A DNA stretch of 64,000 nt from Chenggangzhangella methanolivorans (GCF_019797865.1 NZ_CP081869.1:2629501-2693500), one strand, 5' to 3'; counted from the first letter of the stretch, positions 37,556-47,919 are shown. Notes: generated by a model not told the origin, from the sequence alone. Numbers and translations are program-made.

Positions 37556-38338
37556 ATGCGCTTTCTCTTGATCGATGATCATCCGATTTTCCGGGAGGCC
37601 GTCGCCAATCGTCTCCGCACCCGGTTTTCCGAGTGCGGAGTTCTCGAGTTTGGCTCTATCGCCGCCGCCTGTGACGCCGCATATGGGCTTGAGATCGATC
37701 TCATCCTGACAGAATTGGCAATGTCAGGCGTCACGGGTTTCGAAGGCCTACTTGGGATCCGAGAGCGACTGCCAAAAGCACGCGTCGCCATTCTGTCGGG
37801 GCTTGACGATCCGAATATGATCCGGGCTGCGCTCAGGTTCGGCGCGGCCGGGTTTGTGAGCAAGCGAGCCGAGCGGTTAACATTCGACGCTGCGGTGGAC
37901 GCAATGCTTACTGGTGCGGTCTACGTGCCCAGCGCTCTCCGGAGGCGGTCTTCACGGCCTTTGACAACCGCTCTCACGCGCGAAGCCGAAGTGGCGGAGC
38001 GGATCCGCACGTTGACCAGTGCGCAGCTTAAAGTTCTGACCTGCATTAAAAACGGCATGGTCAATAAGCAGATCGCTTACGAACTCAACGTTGGGCTTTC
38101 GACCGTTAAGGCCCACGTTTCCGCAATTATACAGAAGCTTGGCGTCGCGACCCGCACACAGATCGTTATAGAAACGCAGACAATCAATTTCGTCGAAGTA
38201 GCTGCCGCCAAATCGACAAACGAGCCAGACCGCAAGCTGCTTTCTTGGGGGCTCACTCTACAGCCGGATGGTACCCGTCACCCCCGGCTTCTCAAGCAAA
38301 AGGAGCGGTACGCTTGGAGCGAACCGTTACCGCGATGA
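37556..38338 (+). CDS. LuxR/NarL-type response regulator with Glu at phosphosite
   Basis: A 260-residue regulator with a receiver domain (residues 1-120) and a LuxR helix-turn-helix (LTSAQLKVLTCIKNGMVNKQ, IAYELNVGLSTVKAHVSAI). The acidic pocket (LIDDHP), switch Ser (ILSG) and Lys (FVSKRA) are present, but the phospho-acceptor position reads ILTELAMSG: Glu53 replaces Asp. No kinase gene is adjacent. The position right after PQQ dehydrogenases matches AgmR/ErbR/PedR1-type regulators, which control PQQ alcohol dehydrogenase genes. Glu may mimic phosphorylation and make it permanently active; this is inference. Confidence 0.82.
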   Translation: MRFLLIDDHPIFREAVANRLRTRFSECGVLEFGSIAAACDAAYGLEIDLILTELAMSGVTGFEGLLGIRERLPKARVAILSGLDDPNMIRAALRFGAAGFVSKRAERLTFDAAVDAMLTGAVYVPSALRRRSSRPLTTALTREAEVAERIRTLTSAQLKVLTCIKNGMVNKQIAYELNVGLSTVKAHVSAIIQKLGVATRTQIVIETQTINFVEVAAAKSTNEPDRKLLSWGLTLQPDGTRHPRLLKQKERYAWSEPLPR

Positions 38339-38662
38339 CGGCTGGGGCATGACCTAGGGACAGTCATGACATCATAGGCAGTCCGACTTGGCTTCGTCCC
38401 TCTCTCAATGCTTTTGTAAGATAATAGTCGCAAGCGACGCCCCTAGCGTTGTCATGGGCAATCATTGCACCGATTTTGGCGGCACCATCTCTTATAGATA
38501 CTTTGCTGGGGTCGGTTGCCACAGCGATCAGGATCAGATCTTTGACGATCCTGATACGGGTGGGAAAGAGCTGTTCCGAGACGCGACTGGCCGCTATGGC
38601 GGAAAGCCGCGCTCTTTTTGGGGCCGAAAGCTCGCGCCCGGCCTGGAAGATATCGCTTTTGC
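38339..38662. other. Intergenic gap between convergent genes
   Basis: No gene is supported. Overlapping short plus-strand frames show no recognisable domain. A perfect 9-bp inverted repeat (ATCAGGATC at 38527-38535, GATCCTGAT at 38547-38555) with an 11-base loop may act as a terminator for the response regulator or for bhcD from the other side. Confidence 0.45.
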
Positions 38663-39624
38663 TTAGAACGCTACTTCGACCGTTATACCCCTTTCGAGCG
38701 CAAGCGATACTGCAGCGGACGCGACAGCGAGGTCTTGAAGGCCAACACCAGTGCCATCAAAGATCGTGATCTCCTCGGCGGAAGTGCGGCCGGGGTGGTC
38801 GCCATTGATTACGGCACCGATCTCGACGATGTCGCCGACGTCGAGCCCCGCCGCGACCGCATGCTGGGCCTCGCCGATCGAGACCGACTGGGCGATCTCG
38901 TCGGCGAACACGCTGGCCTTTCCAAGGAGCGCGGCTTCGACCTCCTGCTTGCCCTTCGTATCCGTTCCCATGCAGGCGATGTGCGTGCCCGGCCGGACCT
39001 GAGCGGCCTCGAGGATCGGCGCGAAGGACGAGGTGATGGTCACGATCACGTCGGACCTTGCGCCCAGCCGGTCGAGATCGACCGCCTCGAAGGCGACGCC
39101 GCGTTCGGCCGCGACCTCCTCGAGGCGCCCGAGCATGGACGGATCGACGTTCCAGCCCAGCACCTTCTCGAAGGGCCGCTGGTCGAGCGCCGCGCGGAGC
39201 TGGAAGGCCGACTGGTGGCCGGCCCCGATCATGCCGATCGTGCGCGCGTCCTTGCGCGCCAGCCTCTGGATCGAGATCGCCGAGGCCGCGGCCGTGCGCA
39301 GCGCCGTCAGCAGGTTGCCGCCGACCACCGCCCGGCAGCGGCCGGTGTCGGCCTCGAACAGGAACACGGTCGACTGGTGGTTGGTGAGGCCCTCGCCATG
39401 TTCCCGGGCCAGAACCCGCCCGACTTCAGGCCGAGCGTGAGGCTGTCGCGGTCAAAGCCCGACTTGAATCCGTAGAGCGCGTCCGCATGGCCGATCGCCT
39501 CCCGGATGACAGGGAAGTTGTAGGCCGAGCGCTTCGCCATGGAGGCGAAGACCTTCTCGACCGCGTCATAGCAATCGGCGGCCGTGACGAGCCCTGCGAT
39601 CGCAGCTTCCGGAACGATGATCAT
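38663..39624 (-). CDS. bhcD: Iminosuccinate reductase BhcD, ornithine cyclodeaminase family (frameshifted)
   Basis: An ornithine cyclodeaminase/mu-crystallin family protein of about 320 residues. The N-terminal piece starts at ATG 39624 (MIIVPEAAIAGLV) and ends with GGFWPGNMARG. The Rossmann part follows with TIGMIGAGHQSAFQLRAAL, GTHIACMGTDTKGKQE and the end GVGLQDLAVASAAV. One indel near 39396 joins them through LTNHQSTVFLFEADTG. Gene order with an aldolase, a dehydratase and an aminotransferase identifies it as BhcD, which reduces iminosuccinate to L-aspartate and closes the beta-hydroxyaspartate cycle. Confidence 0.88.
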
Positions 39625-39646
39625 CGGATGCGTCCCTTCCCCGGGC

Positions 39647-40809
39647 TCAATAAGCCTTGCCGCGGGCCGAGACCGGCCACACCGTCTCGACCACGCCGCG
39701 GCGCACGCCGACATACCAGTCGTGGACGTTGCAGGTCGGGTCGCAGTGGCCGGGCACGAGGCGCAGCTTCTCGTTGACCTTCAGCACGCCGTGCGGATCG
39801 TCGATGACGCCGTGCTCGTCGGAGCATTTGACGTATTTCACGTCGTCGCGCCCGTAGACGAAGGGCAGGCCGGAATCGACCGACTGGGCCTTGAGGCCCG
39901 CATCGCAGATCGCCTTGTCGGCCTTGGCGTGGCTCATCACGCTCGTCAGGATGAAGAGCGCGTTCTCCCATTCACCCTGGTCGATCCGCCGCCCGTCCTG
40001 GTCGAGGATGCGGCCGTAGTCGGCGTCCATGAACGCGTAACTGCCGCACTGCAGCTCGTTGTAGACGCCCGAGGCGGCTTCGAAATAGTAGCTGCCGGTG
40101 CCGCCGCCGCTAACGAGCCGGGGATCCAGACCCTCGGCCTTCAGCGCGTCGACGGCCTCGGCCACCTGTGCGATCGCGGCGTCGAGCTTGGCCCGGCGGT
40201 CCTCGTAGCGGTCGAGGTGCTGCATCGCGCCCTGATAGGCCTGGATGCCGTCGAACGTCAGGCCGTCGGCCCTCACGATCGCGCGGGCGAGTGCGACCAC
40301 GTCCGCCGCCGTCTTCACGCCGCAGCGCCCCGCGCCGCAGTCGATCTCGATCAGGCAGCCGATCGTCGTCTTGTTCTTCTGCGCGGCTGCCGAGAGTTCG
40401 GCGACGTTCGCAAGATCGTCGACGCAGACCAAGATGCGGGCGCCGAGCGCAGGAAGGCGCGACAGGCGGTCGATCTTGGCCGGCTCGCGCACCTGGTTGG
40501 ACACGAGGATGTCGTCGATGCCGGCGCGCGCGAACACTTCGGCCTCGGAACCTTCTGGCAGCACACGCCAATCGCGCCGCCGCGCTCCATCTGCAGGCGC
40601 AGCACGTCGACCGACTTGTGCATCTTGCCATGCGCGCGGTGGCGCATGCCCTTCTCGCGGGCGTAATCGCCCATCTTGACGACGTTGCGCTCGAGCGCGT
40701 CGAGGTCGAGCACGAGGCAGGGCGTCTGGATCTCGTCCTCGCGCATGCCCGGCAAGGCCGGCACGTCAAAGCCGACCTCGAGGCCCACGAGACTGGATGC
40801 GATGGTCAT
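39647..40809 (-). CDS. bhcC: beta-Hydroxyaspartate aldolase BhcC (frameshifted)
   Basis: A D-threonine-aldolase-like, PLP-dependent fold III enzyme of about 387 residues. The PLP lysine is in MRHRAHGKMHKS near residue 58. The metal-binding His and Asp are in the C-terminal HCDPTCNVHDWYVG, and GGGTGSYYFEAASGVYNELQ lies between them. A missing T near 40555 splits it; restored, it reads QKVSEAEVFARAGIDDI. In the BHA cycle it condenses glycine and glyoxylate to (2R,3S)-beta-hydroxyaspartate. It starts 13 bp after bhcB and ends 22 bp before bhcD. Confidence 0.9.
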
Positions 40810-40822
40810 TTGGTTTCCTTCC

Positions 40823-41784
40823 TCACGCCCGCGGAGCGGTCCAGGGCAGCGCGTCGATGTCGACGTTGCCCCCGGTGACGATGACGCCGACGCGCTTGCC
40901 CGCGAAGGCGGCCCGGTTCTTCAGGAGAGCTGCGAGCGGCACAGCGCTCGACGGCTCCACGACGACCTTCATGCGCTTCCACATGAGCTTCATGGCCTCG
41001 ACGATCTCGTCCTCGGAGACCGTGAGGATGTCGGTCACGTGGCGGCTGACGAAGCTCCAGGTGAGGTCCTTCAGCGGGACCTTCAGCCCGTCAGCGACGG
41101 TGTGCGGCGCGTCGTCGGCGATGATGCGGCCGGCCTTCAGGCTGCGCGCGGCGTCGTCGGCCTGCTCGGGCTCGCCGGCGTAGATCGCGATTTCGGGCGC
41201 GAGATGGGAGAGCGTCAGGCACGTCCCCGACACCATGCCGCCGCCGCCGATCGGCGCGATCACGGCGTCGAGCCCGTCGACCTGCTCGATCAGCTCGCGG
41301 GCGCAGGTGCCTTGCCCTGCGATCACGCGCGGATCGTTGTAGGGGTGCACAAACTCCGCGCCGGTTTCTGCCACGACTTCCGCGAACACCGCCTCGCGCG
41401 AGGAGGTCGAAGGCTCACATTCAACCACCCGGCCGCCATAGCCCTGAACCGCATCCTTCTTTGCCTGGGGCGCGGTGCGCGGCATCACGACCGTACAAGG
41501 CACCCCCCGGCGTCCTGCCGCATAGGACAGGCACGCGCCGTGATTTCCCGAGGAATGGGTGGCGACGCCGCGGCGGGCCTGCTCCTCGCTCAGCCGAACA
41601 CGGCGTTGGTCGCGCCGCGGGCTTTGAAGGCGCCGGCCTTCTGGAAGTTCTCGCATTTGAAGAACAGCGAGGCGCCCATGACCTCGTCAATGAAGCGCGA
41701 GGTCAGCACCGGGGTGCGGTGGACGTAAGGGGCGATGCGCTCATGGGCGGCCTGCATCTCGTCGAAGGTCGGAAGGCTCGTCAT
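40823..41784 (-). CDS. bhcB: beta-Hydroxyaspartate dehydratase BhcB (frameshifted)
   Basis: A threonine/serine dehydratase-like PLP fold II enzyme of about 320 residues. The PLP lysine is in CENFQKAGAFKARGA, the substrate loop is SSGNHGAC, and the phosphate cup is IGGGGMVSGTC. A missing base near 41598 joins GATNAVFG to LSEEQARRGVATH. In the cycle it eliminates water from beta-hydroxyaspartate to give iminosuccinate. It follows bhcA by 14 bp. Taken alone it could be a generic threonine dehydratase; the four-gene context decides. Confidence 0.9.
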
Positions 41785-41798
41785 CGGCGGGCCTCCCG

Positions 41799-42987
41799 TC
41801 AGGCCGCCGCGCGAAGGTCGGCGGCCGCGGTGCGCCGATAGACCTCCTGCGCCGCAGCGACCCCCGAGCCGAGCCGCACGTCGAGGCCGAGATCGACCAT
41901 CGCCATTTCGGCGGCCGCGACGCCCGACAGCGCCATGACGTCGGTGAGCGCGCCGAGATGACCGATGCGGAACACCTTGCCGGCGACATCGCCGAGCCCG
42001 ACGCCGAAGGCGACGTCGTAGACCTGCGCCGCATGCGTCACGATCCGCGTCGCGTCGAAGCCCACCGGGGTCCGGATGGCGCTCACCGTGTCGGAGCGGA
42101 TGTCCGCCCGCTCGGCGCAGAGCTCGAGCCCCCAGGCGGCGACGGCGGCCCGGACGCCGTCCGCGATGCGGCGATGGCGCGCGAAGACGTTGTCGAGGCC
42201 TTCGGCGAGCAGCAGCCCAGTCGCGAGCTTCAGCCCGTTCAGCAGGCCGACCGGAGGCGTATAGGGAAACCCGCCCGCCGCCTGGCTGCGTCCCATGTCG
42301 CGGACGTCGAAGAAGCACCGGCGCAGCGTCGCGGTCTCGGTCGCCGCAAGCGCCTTCGGCGAGAACGCCACGATCGCAAGGCCCGCGGGCAGCATGAAGC
42401 CCTTCTGCGAACCCGTCACCGCGACGTCGACGCCCCACTCGTCCATGCGGAAGTCCATCGAGCCGATCGAGCTCACCCCGTCGACGAGGAGGAGCGCCGG
42501 ATGGCCGGCGGCGTCGAGCGCGGCGGACGGCGGCGACGTCCGAGCGGACGCCGGTCGCTGTCTCATTGTGGGTGACGAGAACGGCCTTGATTTCATGCGC
42601 CCGGTCGGCCGTGAGGATCTCCTCGTAGCGATCGGCCGGCAGCGCCGCGCCCCACGTCGCCTCGACCACGACGACGTCGAGCCCGTGGCGTCCGCACATG
42701 TCGATCCAACGGCGGCTGAACATGCCGTGGCGCGCGGCCAGCACCTTGTTGCCCGGATTCAGCGTGTTCGAGATCGCCGTCTCCCAGCCCCCGGTCCCGG
42801 TCGAAGGGAACACGAAGACTTCGGCGCTTTCCGTTTTCAGCACCTTCTTTGCGCCGGCGAGCGCCGGATGCAGAATATCGCCGAAGTGCGACGAACGATG
42901 ATCCATCGTCGGGACGTCAACGGATTTGCGCAGGATCTCCGGAATATTTGTCGGTCCGGGAATGAAGACGGGGTTTTGCGAGAACAT
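41799..42987 (-). CDS. bhcA: Aspartate-glyoxylate aminotransferase BhcA (frameshifted)
   Basis: A class V PLP aminotransferase of about 396 residues. It starts MFSQNPVFIPGPTNIPEILR, then FPSTGTGGWETAISN and THNETATGV. After a break near 42525 come ALLLVDGVSSIGSMDF and the PLP lysine in VTGSQKGFMLPAG. The family includes serine-glyoxylate aminotransferase of the serine cycle. Here bhcB, bhcC and bhcD follow in the published order, so transfer from L-aspartate to glyoxylate, giving oxaloacetate and glycine, is the expected reaction. It is the first gene of the operon, divergent from bhcR. Confidence 0.9.
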
Positions 42988-43024
42988 CGCGGATTTCTCC
43001 TTAAGCGTCTCACGAAACTAACGC

Positions 43025-43129
43025 TTGACGGTGCAGTTGAAAATTTTTTTGAAAAAATTTTTCATTTTCAATAGAATCGATAAAAGCATATTCCAATCAG
43101 TCGATTGGCTTTTTCCATCAGATGGAAAA
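43025..43129. promoter_or_regulatory. bhcA-bhcR intergenic operators
   Basis: The 183-bp gap is strikingly AT-rich and holds three palindromes. One is an imperfect A/T palindrome at 43039-43063. Another is CCAATC (43093-43098) paired with GATTGG (43103-43108). The third is a perfect 9-1-9 repeat, TTTTCCATC (43111-43119) and GATGGAAAA (43121-43129), that looks like an IclR-family site. All lie between the divergent bhcA and bhcR starts and are the natural binding sites for BhcR and RNA polymerase. Confidence 0.7.
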
Positions 43130-43170
43130 TCATCGGCGTGCGCTTGCGTCGTGGCGAAGGGGGAAATCGA

Positions 43171-43981
43171 ATGGAGACCGGCATGCGTCGGCGTGGCCGG
43201 CCGAAGGGATTTGGCGGCGCAAAGCCCACCGACACGATCCAGGCGCTCGATCGCGCGCTCGACGTGCTCGGCTTTCTCGCCGAGCGCGACGGCGTCACCC
43301 TGTCGGAGCTTGCGGTCGCGCTCGACCAGTCGGTGGCGACCATGCACCGGGTGCTGTCGACGCTCGAACGCCGCAGCTTCGTGGAGATCAGCGCCGGCCG
43401 GCAGGAGTGGCGGATCGGGGCGGAGACCTATCGTCTCGGCTCGGCCTTCCTGCGCGGCGCCTCGGCGGTCGAGCGCAGCCGTCCGGTGATGCGGGCGCTG
43501 ATGCGCGAGACCGGCGAAACCTCCAATCTCGGGGTCGAGAAGGACGGCGCGGTTCTCTTCGTCAGCCAGGTGGAGACGCAGGAATCGATCCGGGCGTTCT
43601 TTCCGCCGGGGACGCTCTCGCCCGATGCACGCGTCGGGGATCGGCAAAGCCCTGCTCAGCCGCTACGAGGACGCGCGCCTCGACGCGATGTTCAGGAGCC
43701 GGACGTTCGAACGCTTCACGGACAAGACCGTGACCTCGCTCGCGCAGCTTCGGGACGAACTCGCCGCGACGCGCGAGCGCGGCTACGCCTTCGACGACGA
43801 GGAACGCACGACCGGCATGCGCTGCGTGGCGGCTACGATCCTCAACGCCTACGGGGAGGCGGTCGCAGGCCTCTCGATCTCCGGACCGACCCATCGGCTG
43901 CCGGACTCCGACATCGACCGGATCGGACAGATCGTATGTCGCGGCGCGCACGAGGTTTCGCGGTCTCTTGGCGCGGCGTGA
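43171..43981 (+). CDS. bhcR: IclR-family regulator BhcR (frameshifted)
   Basis: An IclR-type regulator of about 270 residues. The N-terminal winged helix has TIQALDRALDVLGFLAERDG and LSELAVALDQSVATMHRVLS. The effector domain has SNLGVEKDGAVLFVSQVETQ and, after removal of one extra G near 43633, the family motif SPMHASGIGKALLSRY and GYAFDDEERTTGMRCVAA. ATG 43171 is preceded by GAAGGGGGAAA. BhcR binds glyoxylate in the described system and controls bhcABCD from the divergent promoter. Downstream glcF is convergent. Confidence 0.9.
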
Positions 43982-43998
43982 GGGATCGGCGGCCGCGG

Positions 43999-45312
43999 TC
44001 ATGCGGCGGGGGCCGCCAGAAGACTCGCGAGCGCGGGCGGCGGCGGGCCGCCGGTCGCCCAGTCCAGCAGCTCGGCGGTATGGGCGATCGGCGCCCGCGA
44101 GGTCGAGCCGATCTGCACCATGCAGCCGAGATTGCCGGAGCTGATCACGTCCGGCTGAAGCGCGTCGATCGAAGCGACCTTCATGGCGCCGAGCTCGCCT
44201 GCGATCGCCGGCTGCAGCAGATTGTAGGTTCCGGCCGAACCGCAGCAAAGATGGGCGTCCTTGGGCTCCATCACGATGAAGCCCGCAGCCTTCAGCAGGT
44301 CCTTGGGCGCGGCGCGCACCTGCTGGCCATGCTGCAGCGAGCAGGCGGCGTGATAGGCGACCCGCAGTGGCAGCGACTGCCCCGGCGCTTCCAGCCCCAG
44401 CTCGGCCATGACCTCGGTGACGTCCCGGCTAAGCGCGGCGACACGCTCGGCGTCGTCGGCCAGGACGGCGTCGTCGTGGAACATGTGGCCGTAGTCCTTC
44501 ACGGTCGTGCCGCAGCCGGACGTGTTGATGACGATCGCATCCAGCCCTTCGCCGTCGATTTCCGCGCTCAACGCGCGGATTGCGGCCGCGGCGAAGGCGT
44601 GGCTTTCATCGGTCCGTCCCATGTGATGGGACAGCGCCCCGCAGCATCCCAAGCCTTTGGGAACCACCACCTCGCAGCCGTGACGCCTCAGCAGGCGGAT
44701 GGTGGCGTCGTTGATGTCGGTGTTGAGCGCGCGCTGGGCGCAGCCGATCATCAGCGCGACCCGGCGGCGGCGGGGGCCTTCGGCCGGAAAGACCTGCGGT
44801 TCGTCGTTGGCGCTGCGGGCCGGCAGGGACGCCGGCGCCATCTCCAGCATCGCGCGCAGCCGCGCGTCGGGCATGAGGCGGCGGAGCGGGCGCGCCAGCC
44901 GAGCAAGGCTCAACGCCAGCCGGAAACGTCCGGCGTGCGGCAGGATCCTCGACAGCAGCCACCGCAGGGCGCGATCGTCCCACCGCCGCACGAACCGCTG
45001 CTCAATGTGCCGCCGGGCGTGGTCGAGGAGATGCATGTAGTGCACGCCCGAGGGACATGTCGTCATGCAGCTCAGGCAGCCGAGGCAGCGGTCGACATGG
45101 AGAACCGTCTTGGCGTCCGGCGTCCTGTCGTTCTCCAGCATGTCCTTGATCAGGTAGATTCGACCGCGCGGACTGTCGAGTTCGTCGCCGAGCACGGCGT
45201 AGGTCGGGCAGGTGGCCGTGCAGAACCCGCAATGGACGCAGGACCGCAGGATCTCGTTCGAGCGCCTGGCGGAGGGATCAAGCAGCTGGGCGGCGCTGAA
45301 ACTGGTCTGCAT
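43999..45312 (-). CDS. glcF: Glycolate oxidase iron-sulfur subunit GlcF
   Basis: An intact 437-residue subunit. Two 4Fe-4S clusters show as SCVHCGFCTATCPTYAV and RCLGCLSCMTTCPSGV, followed by the C-terminal CCG domains (GLGCCGALSHHMG and HLCCGSAGTYNLL). It passes electrons from the flavin subunits GlcD and GlcE to the respiratory chain. It begins 1-2 bases after the glcE stop, so it is the last gene of glcDEF. Here it lies directly between glycolate oxidation and the glyoxylate-consuming bhc genes. Confidence 0.92.
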   Translation of the reverse strand: MQTSFSAAQLLDPSARRSNEILRSCVHCGFCTATCPTYAVLGDELDSPRGRIYLIKDMLENDRTPDAKTVLHVDRCLGCLSCMTTCPSGVHYMHLLDHARRHIEQRFVRRWDDRALRWLLSRILPHAGRFRLALSLARLARPLRRLMPDARLRAMLEMAPASLPARSANDEPQVFPAEGPRRRRVALMIGCAQRALNTDINDATIRLLRRHGCEVVVPKGLGCCGALSHHMGRTDESHAFAAAAIRALSAEIDGEGLDAIVINTSGCGTTVKDYGHMFHDDAVLADDAERVAALSRDVTEVMAELGLEAPGQSLPLRVAYHAACSLQHGQQVRAAPKDLLKAAGFIVMEPKDAHLCCGSAGTYNLLQPAIAGELGAMKVASIDALQPDVISSGNLGCMVQIGSTSRAPIAHTAELLDWATGGPPPPALASLLAAPAA

Positions 45313-45313
45313 G

Positions 45314-46468
45314 TCAGAAGCCCATCAGTCCGGGATTGAGGATCGCGGCCGGATCGAAGGTCCGCCGCAGGGCCGATGACAGCGCCTCGACGGGTGCGGA
45401 AAGCGGATGGGACGCCTCCGCCGCCGGGCGCGAGCCGCGCCGCACGAGCGTCGCGTGGCCACCCGGCAGGGCCGACCGCAAGCGGGCGCTCGCCGCCTCG
45501 CCCGAGCACCAGATCAGGCCGCCGCCCCAGTCCATCGACGTTTCCAGACCGAGCGCCTCGAGCGCCGCGGTCGCAGCCGGCGCGTCGGTCGGCTTTACGA
45601 GGATCCGCCAGACAGGAGCTTGCGACGCTGCGAAATGGTCGAAGTCGCGCAAGGCCCGCCACAGCAACCGGCTGCCGTCGTCCTTGATGACGTCGCTGTC
45701 GCGGCCGCCCAACAGCGCGAGCAGGCGATCGACGCGATAAATGACTTGCCGCTCCCATCCCTCGATCCGCAGCCAAGCAACGCCCGCGTGGAACGCCGCG
45801 CCGGAGACCTCGTATGGCGTGGCGAGCGCCTTGGCGAAAATCCCGGCCGCCGCCCGCGCGTCGAGGTTGAAAAAGGCGATGGTGCGCTGGCGCGGCGCTT
45901 CGGGAAGCGTCTTGAGCGCGACTTCCGTCAGCACGCCGAGCGCGCCGTGCGACCCGCAGAGAAGCTTGCCGAGATCAAGGCCCGTGACGTTCTTCATGAC
46001 ACGGCCACCGCTCTTCAGGACGCGGCCTCGCCCGTCGACGAAGCGGATGCCGAGCAGGTGGTCCCGGCACGCGCCCGCCAGCACCCGGCGCGGCCCGGAG
46101 GCGTTGGCGGCGACGACGCCGCCGATCGTCGACTTGCCCTTGGCGCCGAGCAGGCGGCGGTGGTCCGGCGGCTCGAAGGCGAGCGACTGTCCCTGCGCTG
46201 CAACCGCCGCCTCGATCTCTGCCACGGGCGTTCCGGCTCGCGCGATCAGCGTGAGTTCGCCCGGCTCATAGTCCACGATCCCGGTCTGGCGCCTCGTCGA
46301 GAGCTGACGACGCGCCTCGACGAAGGCCGGCTCGATCCTCGTTCCGCCTCCGACGACCCGCAGCTTCTCGCCGAAGGCTGCGCAGCCGGACAGGATTTCC
46401 GCGAGTTCCTTCTCGTCGGCCGGTTCGAGGTTCTCGACTTGGTCTTTCAGGGCGCGCGGGGCCGTCAC
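45314..46468 (-). CDS. glcE: Glycolate oxidase FAD-binding subunit GlcE
   Basis: An intact 384-residue FAD-linked subunit of the vanillyl-alcohol-oxidase fold. It has LRVVGGGTRIEP, the FAD-contact stretch GAKGKSTIGGVVAANASGPRR, and SGGRVMKNVTGLDLGKLLCGSHG. The C-terminus ends FDPAAILNPGLMGF, as usual in this group. The GTG start at 46468 overlaps the glcD stop (GTGA), indicating coupled translation; the frame is open further upstream, but that part is a shadow of glcD. Confidence 0.9.
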   Translation of the reverse strand: MTAPRALKDQVENLEPADEKELAEILSGCAAFGEKLRVVGGGTRIEPAFVEARRQLSTRRQTGIVDYEPGELTLIARAGTPVAEIEAAVAAQGQSLAFEPPDHRRLLGAKGKSTIGGVVAANASGPRRVLAGACRDHLLGIRFVDGRGRVLKSGGRVMKNVTGLDLGKLLCGSHGALGVLTEVALKTLPEAPRQRTIAFFNLDARAAAGIFAKALATPYEVSGAAFHAGVAWLRIEGWERQVIYRVDRLLALLGGRDSDVIKDDGSRLLWRALRDFDHFAASQAPVWRILVKPTDAPAATAALEALGLETSMDWGGGLIWCSGEAASARLRSALPGGHATLVRRGSRPAAEASHPLSAPVEALSSALRRTFDPAAILNPGLMGF

Positions 46469-47919
46469 GACCGTGCTCCCTTGCGGTCGCGACGGGCGCG
46501 GCTGACGTCGAGCGGGAACACCTTGGCGGGATTGAGCAGCCAGTCTGGATCGAACACGTCCTTCACCTCCATCTGGATGGCGAGGTCGTCCGGCGCAAAC
46601 TGGCTGGTCATCAGGTCGCGCTTCTCGACGCCGACGCCGTGCTCGCCCGTGAGGCAGCCGCCGACCTCGACGCAGAACCGCAGAATGTCGGCCCCGAAGG
46701 CCTCGGCGCGTTCGAGCTCGCCGGGGGCGTTGGCGTTGAACAGGATCAGCGGATGCATGTTGCCGTCGCCGGCGTGGAAGACGTTGGCGACCTCGAGGCC
46801 ATGCTCGCGAGACAGCTCGCCGATTCGCTTGAGCGTAATGGGAAGCTTGGAGACCGGGACCGTACCGTCGAGGCAAAGATAGTCGCCGAGGCGGCCCATC
46901 GCTCCGAAGGCAGCCTTGCGCCCCTTCCAGATCGCCGCGGTCTCGTCGTCGCAGCCGCTGCTGCGCATCTCAACCGGCGCCAGCTCGGCCGCGATCGCGC
47001 CGATCTGCGCGATTTGGTCGTCGATCTCGGCCTGGGACCCCAGCACCTCGACGATCAGAACCGCCGCGCAAGCGGGGTAGCCCGCCTTGGCGAAGCTTTC
47101 GACCGCGCGCAGGCACAGTTCGTCCATATATTCGATCGCAGCCGGCAGCAGGCCCGACCGGATGATGCGGGCCACGCATTCGCCGGCCGCTTCCGCGGTG
47201 TCGAAGCCGATCAGCATCGGCCGGGCGCCCTCGGGCTTGGGGATGATCTTGAGGGTCGCCTCGGTCACGAGCCCGAGCTGCCCCTCCGAGCCGCAGACGA
47301 GACCGAGTAGATCAAGCCCTGCGGCGCCGGGCTCGGGACCGCCGAGCTCCACCACCTCGCCTGAGGCCAGCACGATGCGGACGCCCATCAGATTGTGGGT
47401 CGTGACGCCGTATTTGAGGCAGTGCGCCGCCGGAGTTCATGGCGACGTTGCCCGCGATGGTGCAGGCGAGCTGCGAGGACGGGTCGGGCGCATAGAAGAA
47501 GCCGTGGGCGCAAGCGCCGCGCTGACCGACAGGTTGGTGATCCCGCTCTGGACGCGGATGAAGCGGTTTTCGAGGTCGATCTCGAGCACCTCGCGCAGGC
47601 GCATGGCGCCGATCACGACGCTGTCGGTCGTCGGCAGCGCTCCGCCTGCCAGAGACGTTCCGGCCCCGCGCGGGATCACGGGGACGCCGTGATCGCCGCA
47701 GACCCGCATGACCGCGGCGACCTCTTCGGTCGTTCGCGGTAGCGCGACCGCGAGCGGCGCGCAGCGATAGGCAGTGAGCGCATCGCAATCGTAGGCGCGC
47801 GTTTCCGAAGGGTCCGTCACTAGCGCGTCGGCCGGCAGAGCGGCCCTCAGGGCCGCGAGGATCTGGGGCGACCGGGCGAGAATGTCGGGGTCGGGCTCGG
47901 GCATCGAAATCAGGGGCAT
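46465..47919 (-). CDS. glcD: Glycolate oxidase catalytic subunit GlcD (frameshifted)
   Basis: An FAD-dependent glycolate dehydrogenase subunit of about 485 residues. The FAD-binding part has [20 protein letters not shown] and [15 protein letters not shown]. After two breaks near 47510 and 47440, the expected [20 protein letters not shown] leads into [17 protein letters not shown]. The C-terminal domain has [18 protein letters not shown] and [13 protein letters not shown]. It oxidises glycolate to glyoxylate at the inner face of the membrane. It is the first gene of glcDEF, divergent from a GntR regulator. Confidence 0.9.

Noticed and set aside
38388..38769. Two overlapping plus-strand frames after the response regulator
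   Set aside because: They have no similarity that I recognise, and they run into the antisense of bhcD.
41799..42987. Serine-glyoxylate aminotransferase of the methylotrophic serine cycle
   Set aside because: The protein family fits, but the downstream aldolase, dehydratase and iminosuccinate reductase in fixed order plus a divergent IclR gene define the bhc cluster; no other serine-cycle gene is present here.
43638..45339. Very long continuation of the bhcR frame (to ~744 codons)
   Set aside because: After the extra G near 43633 the true frame ends at 43981 with a normal IclR C-terminus; the rest is antisense to glcF.
45407..46882. 491-codon plus-strand frame
   Set aside because: It is antisense to glcE and the end of glcD, with no recognisable domain.
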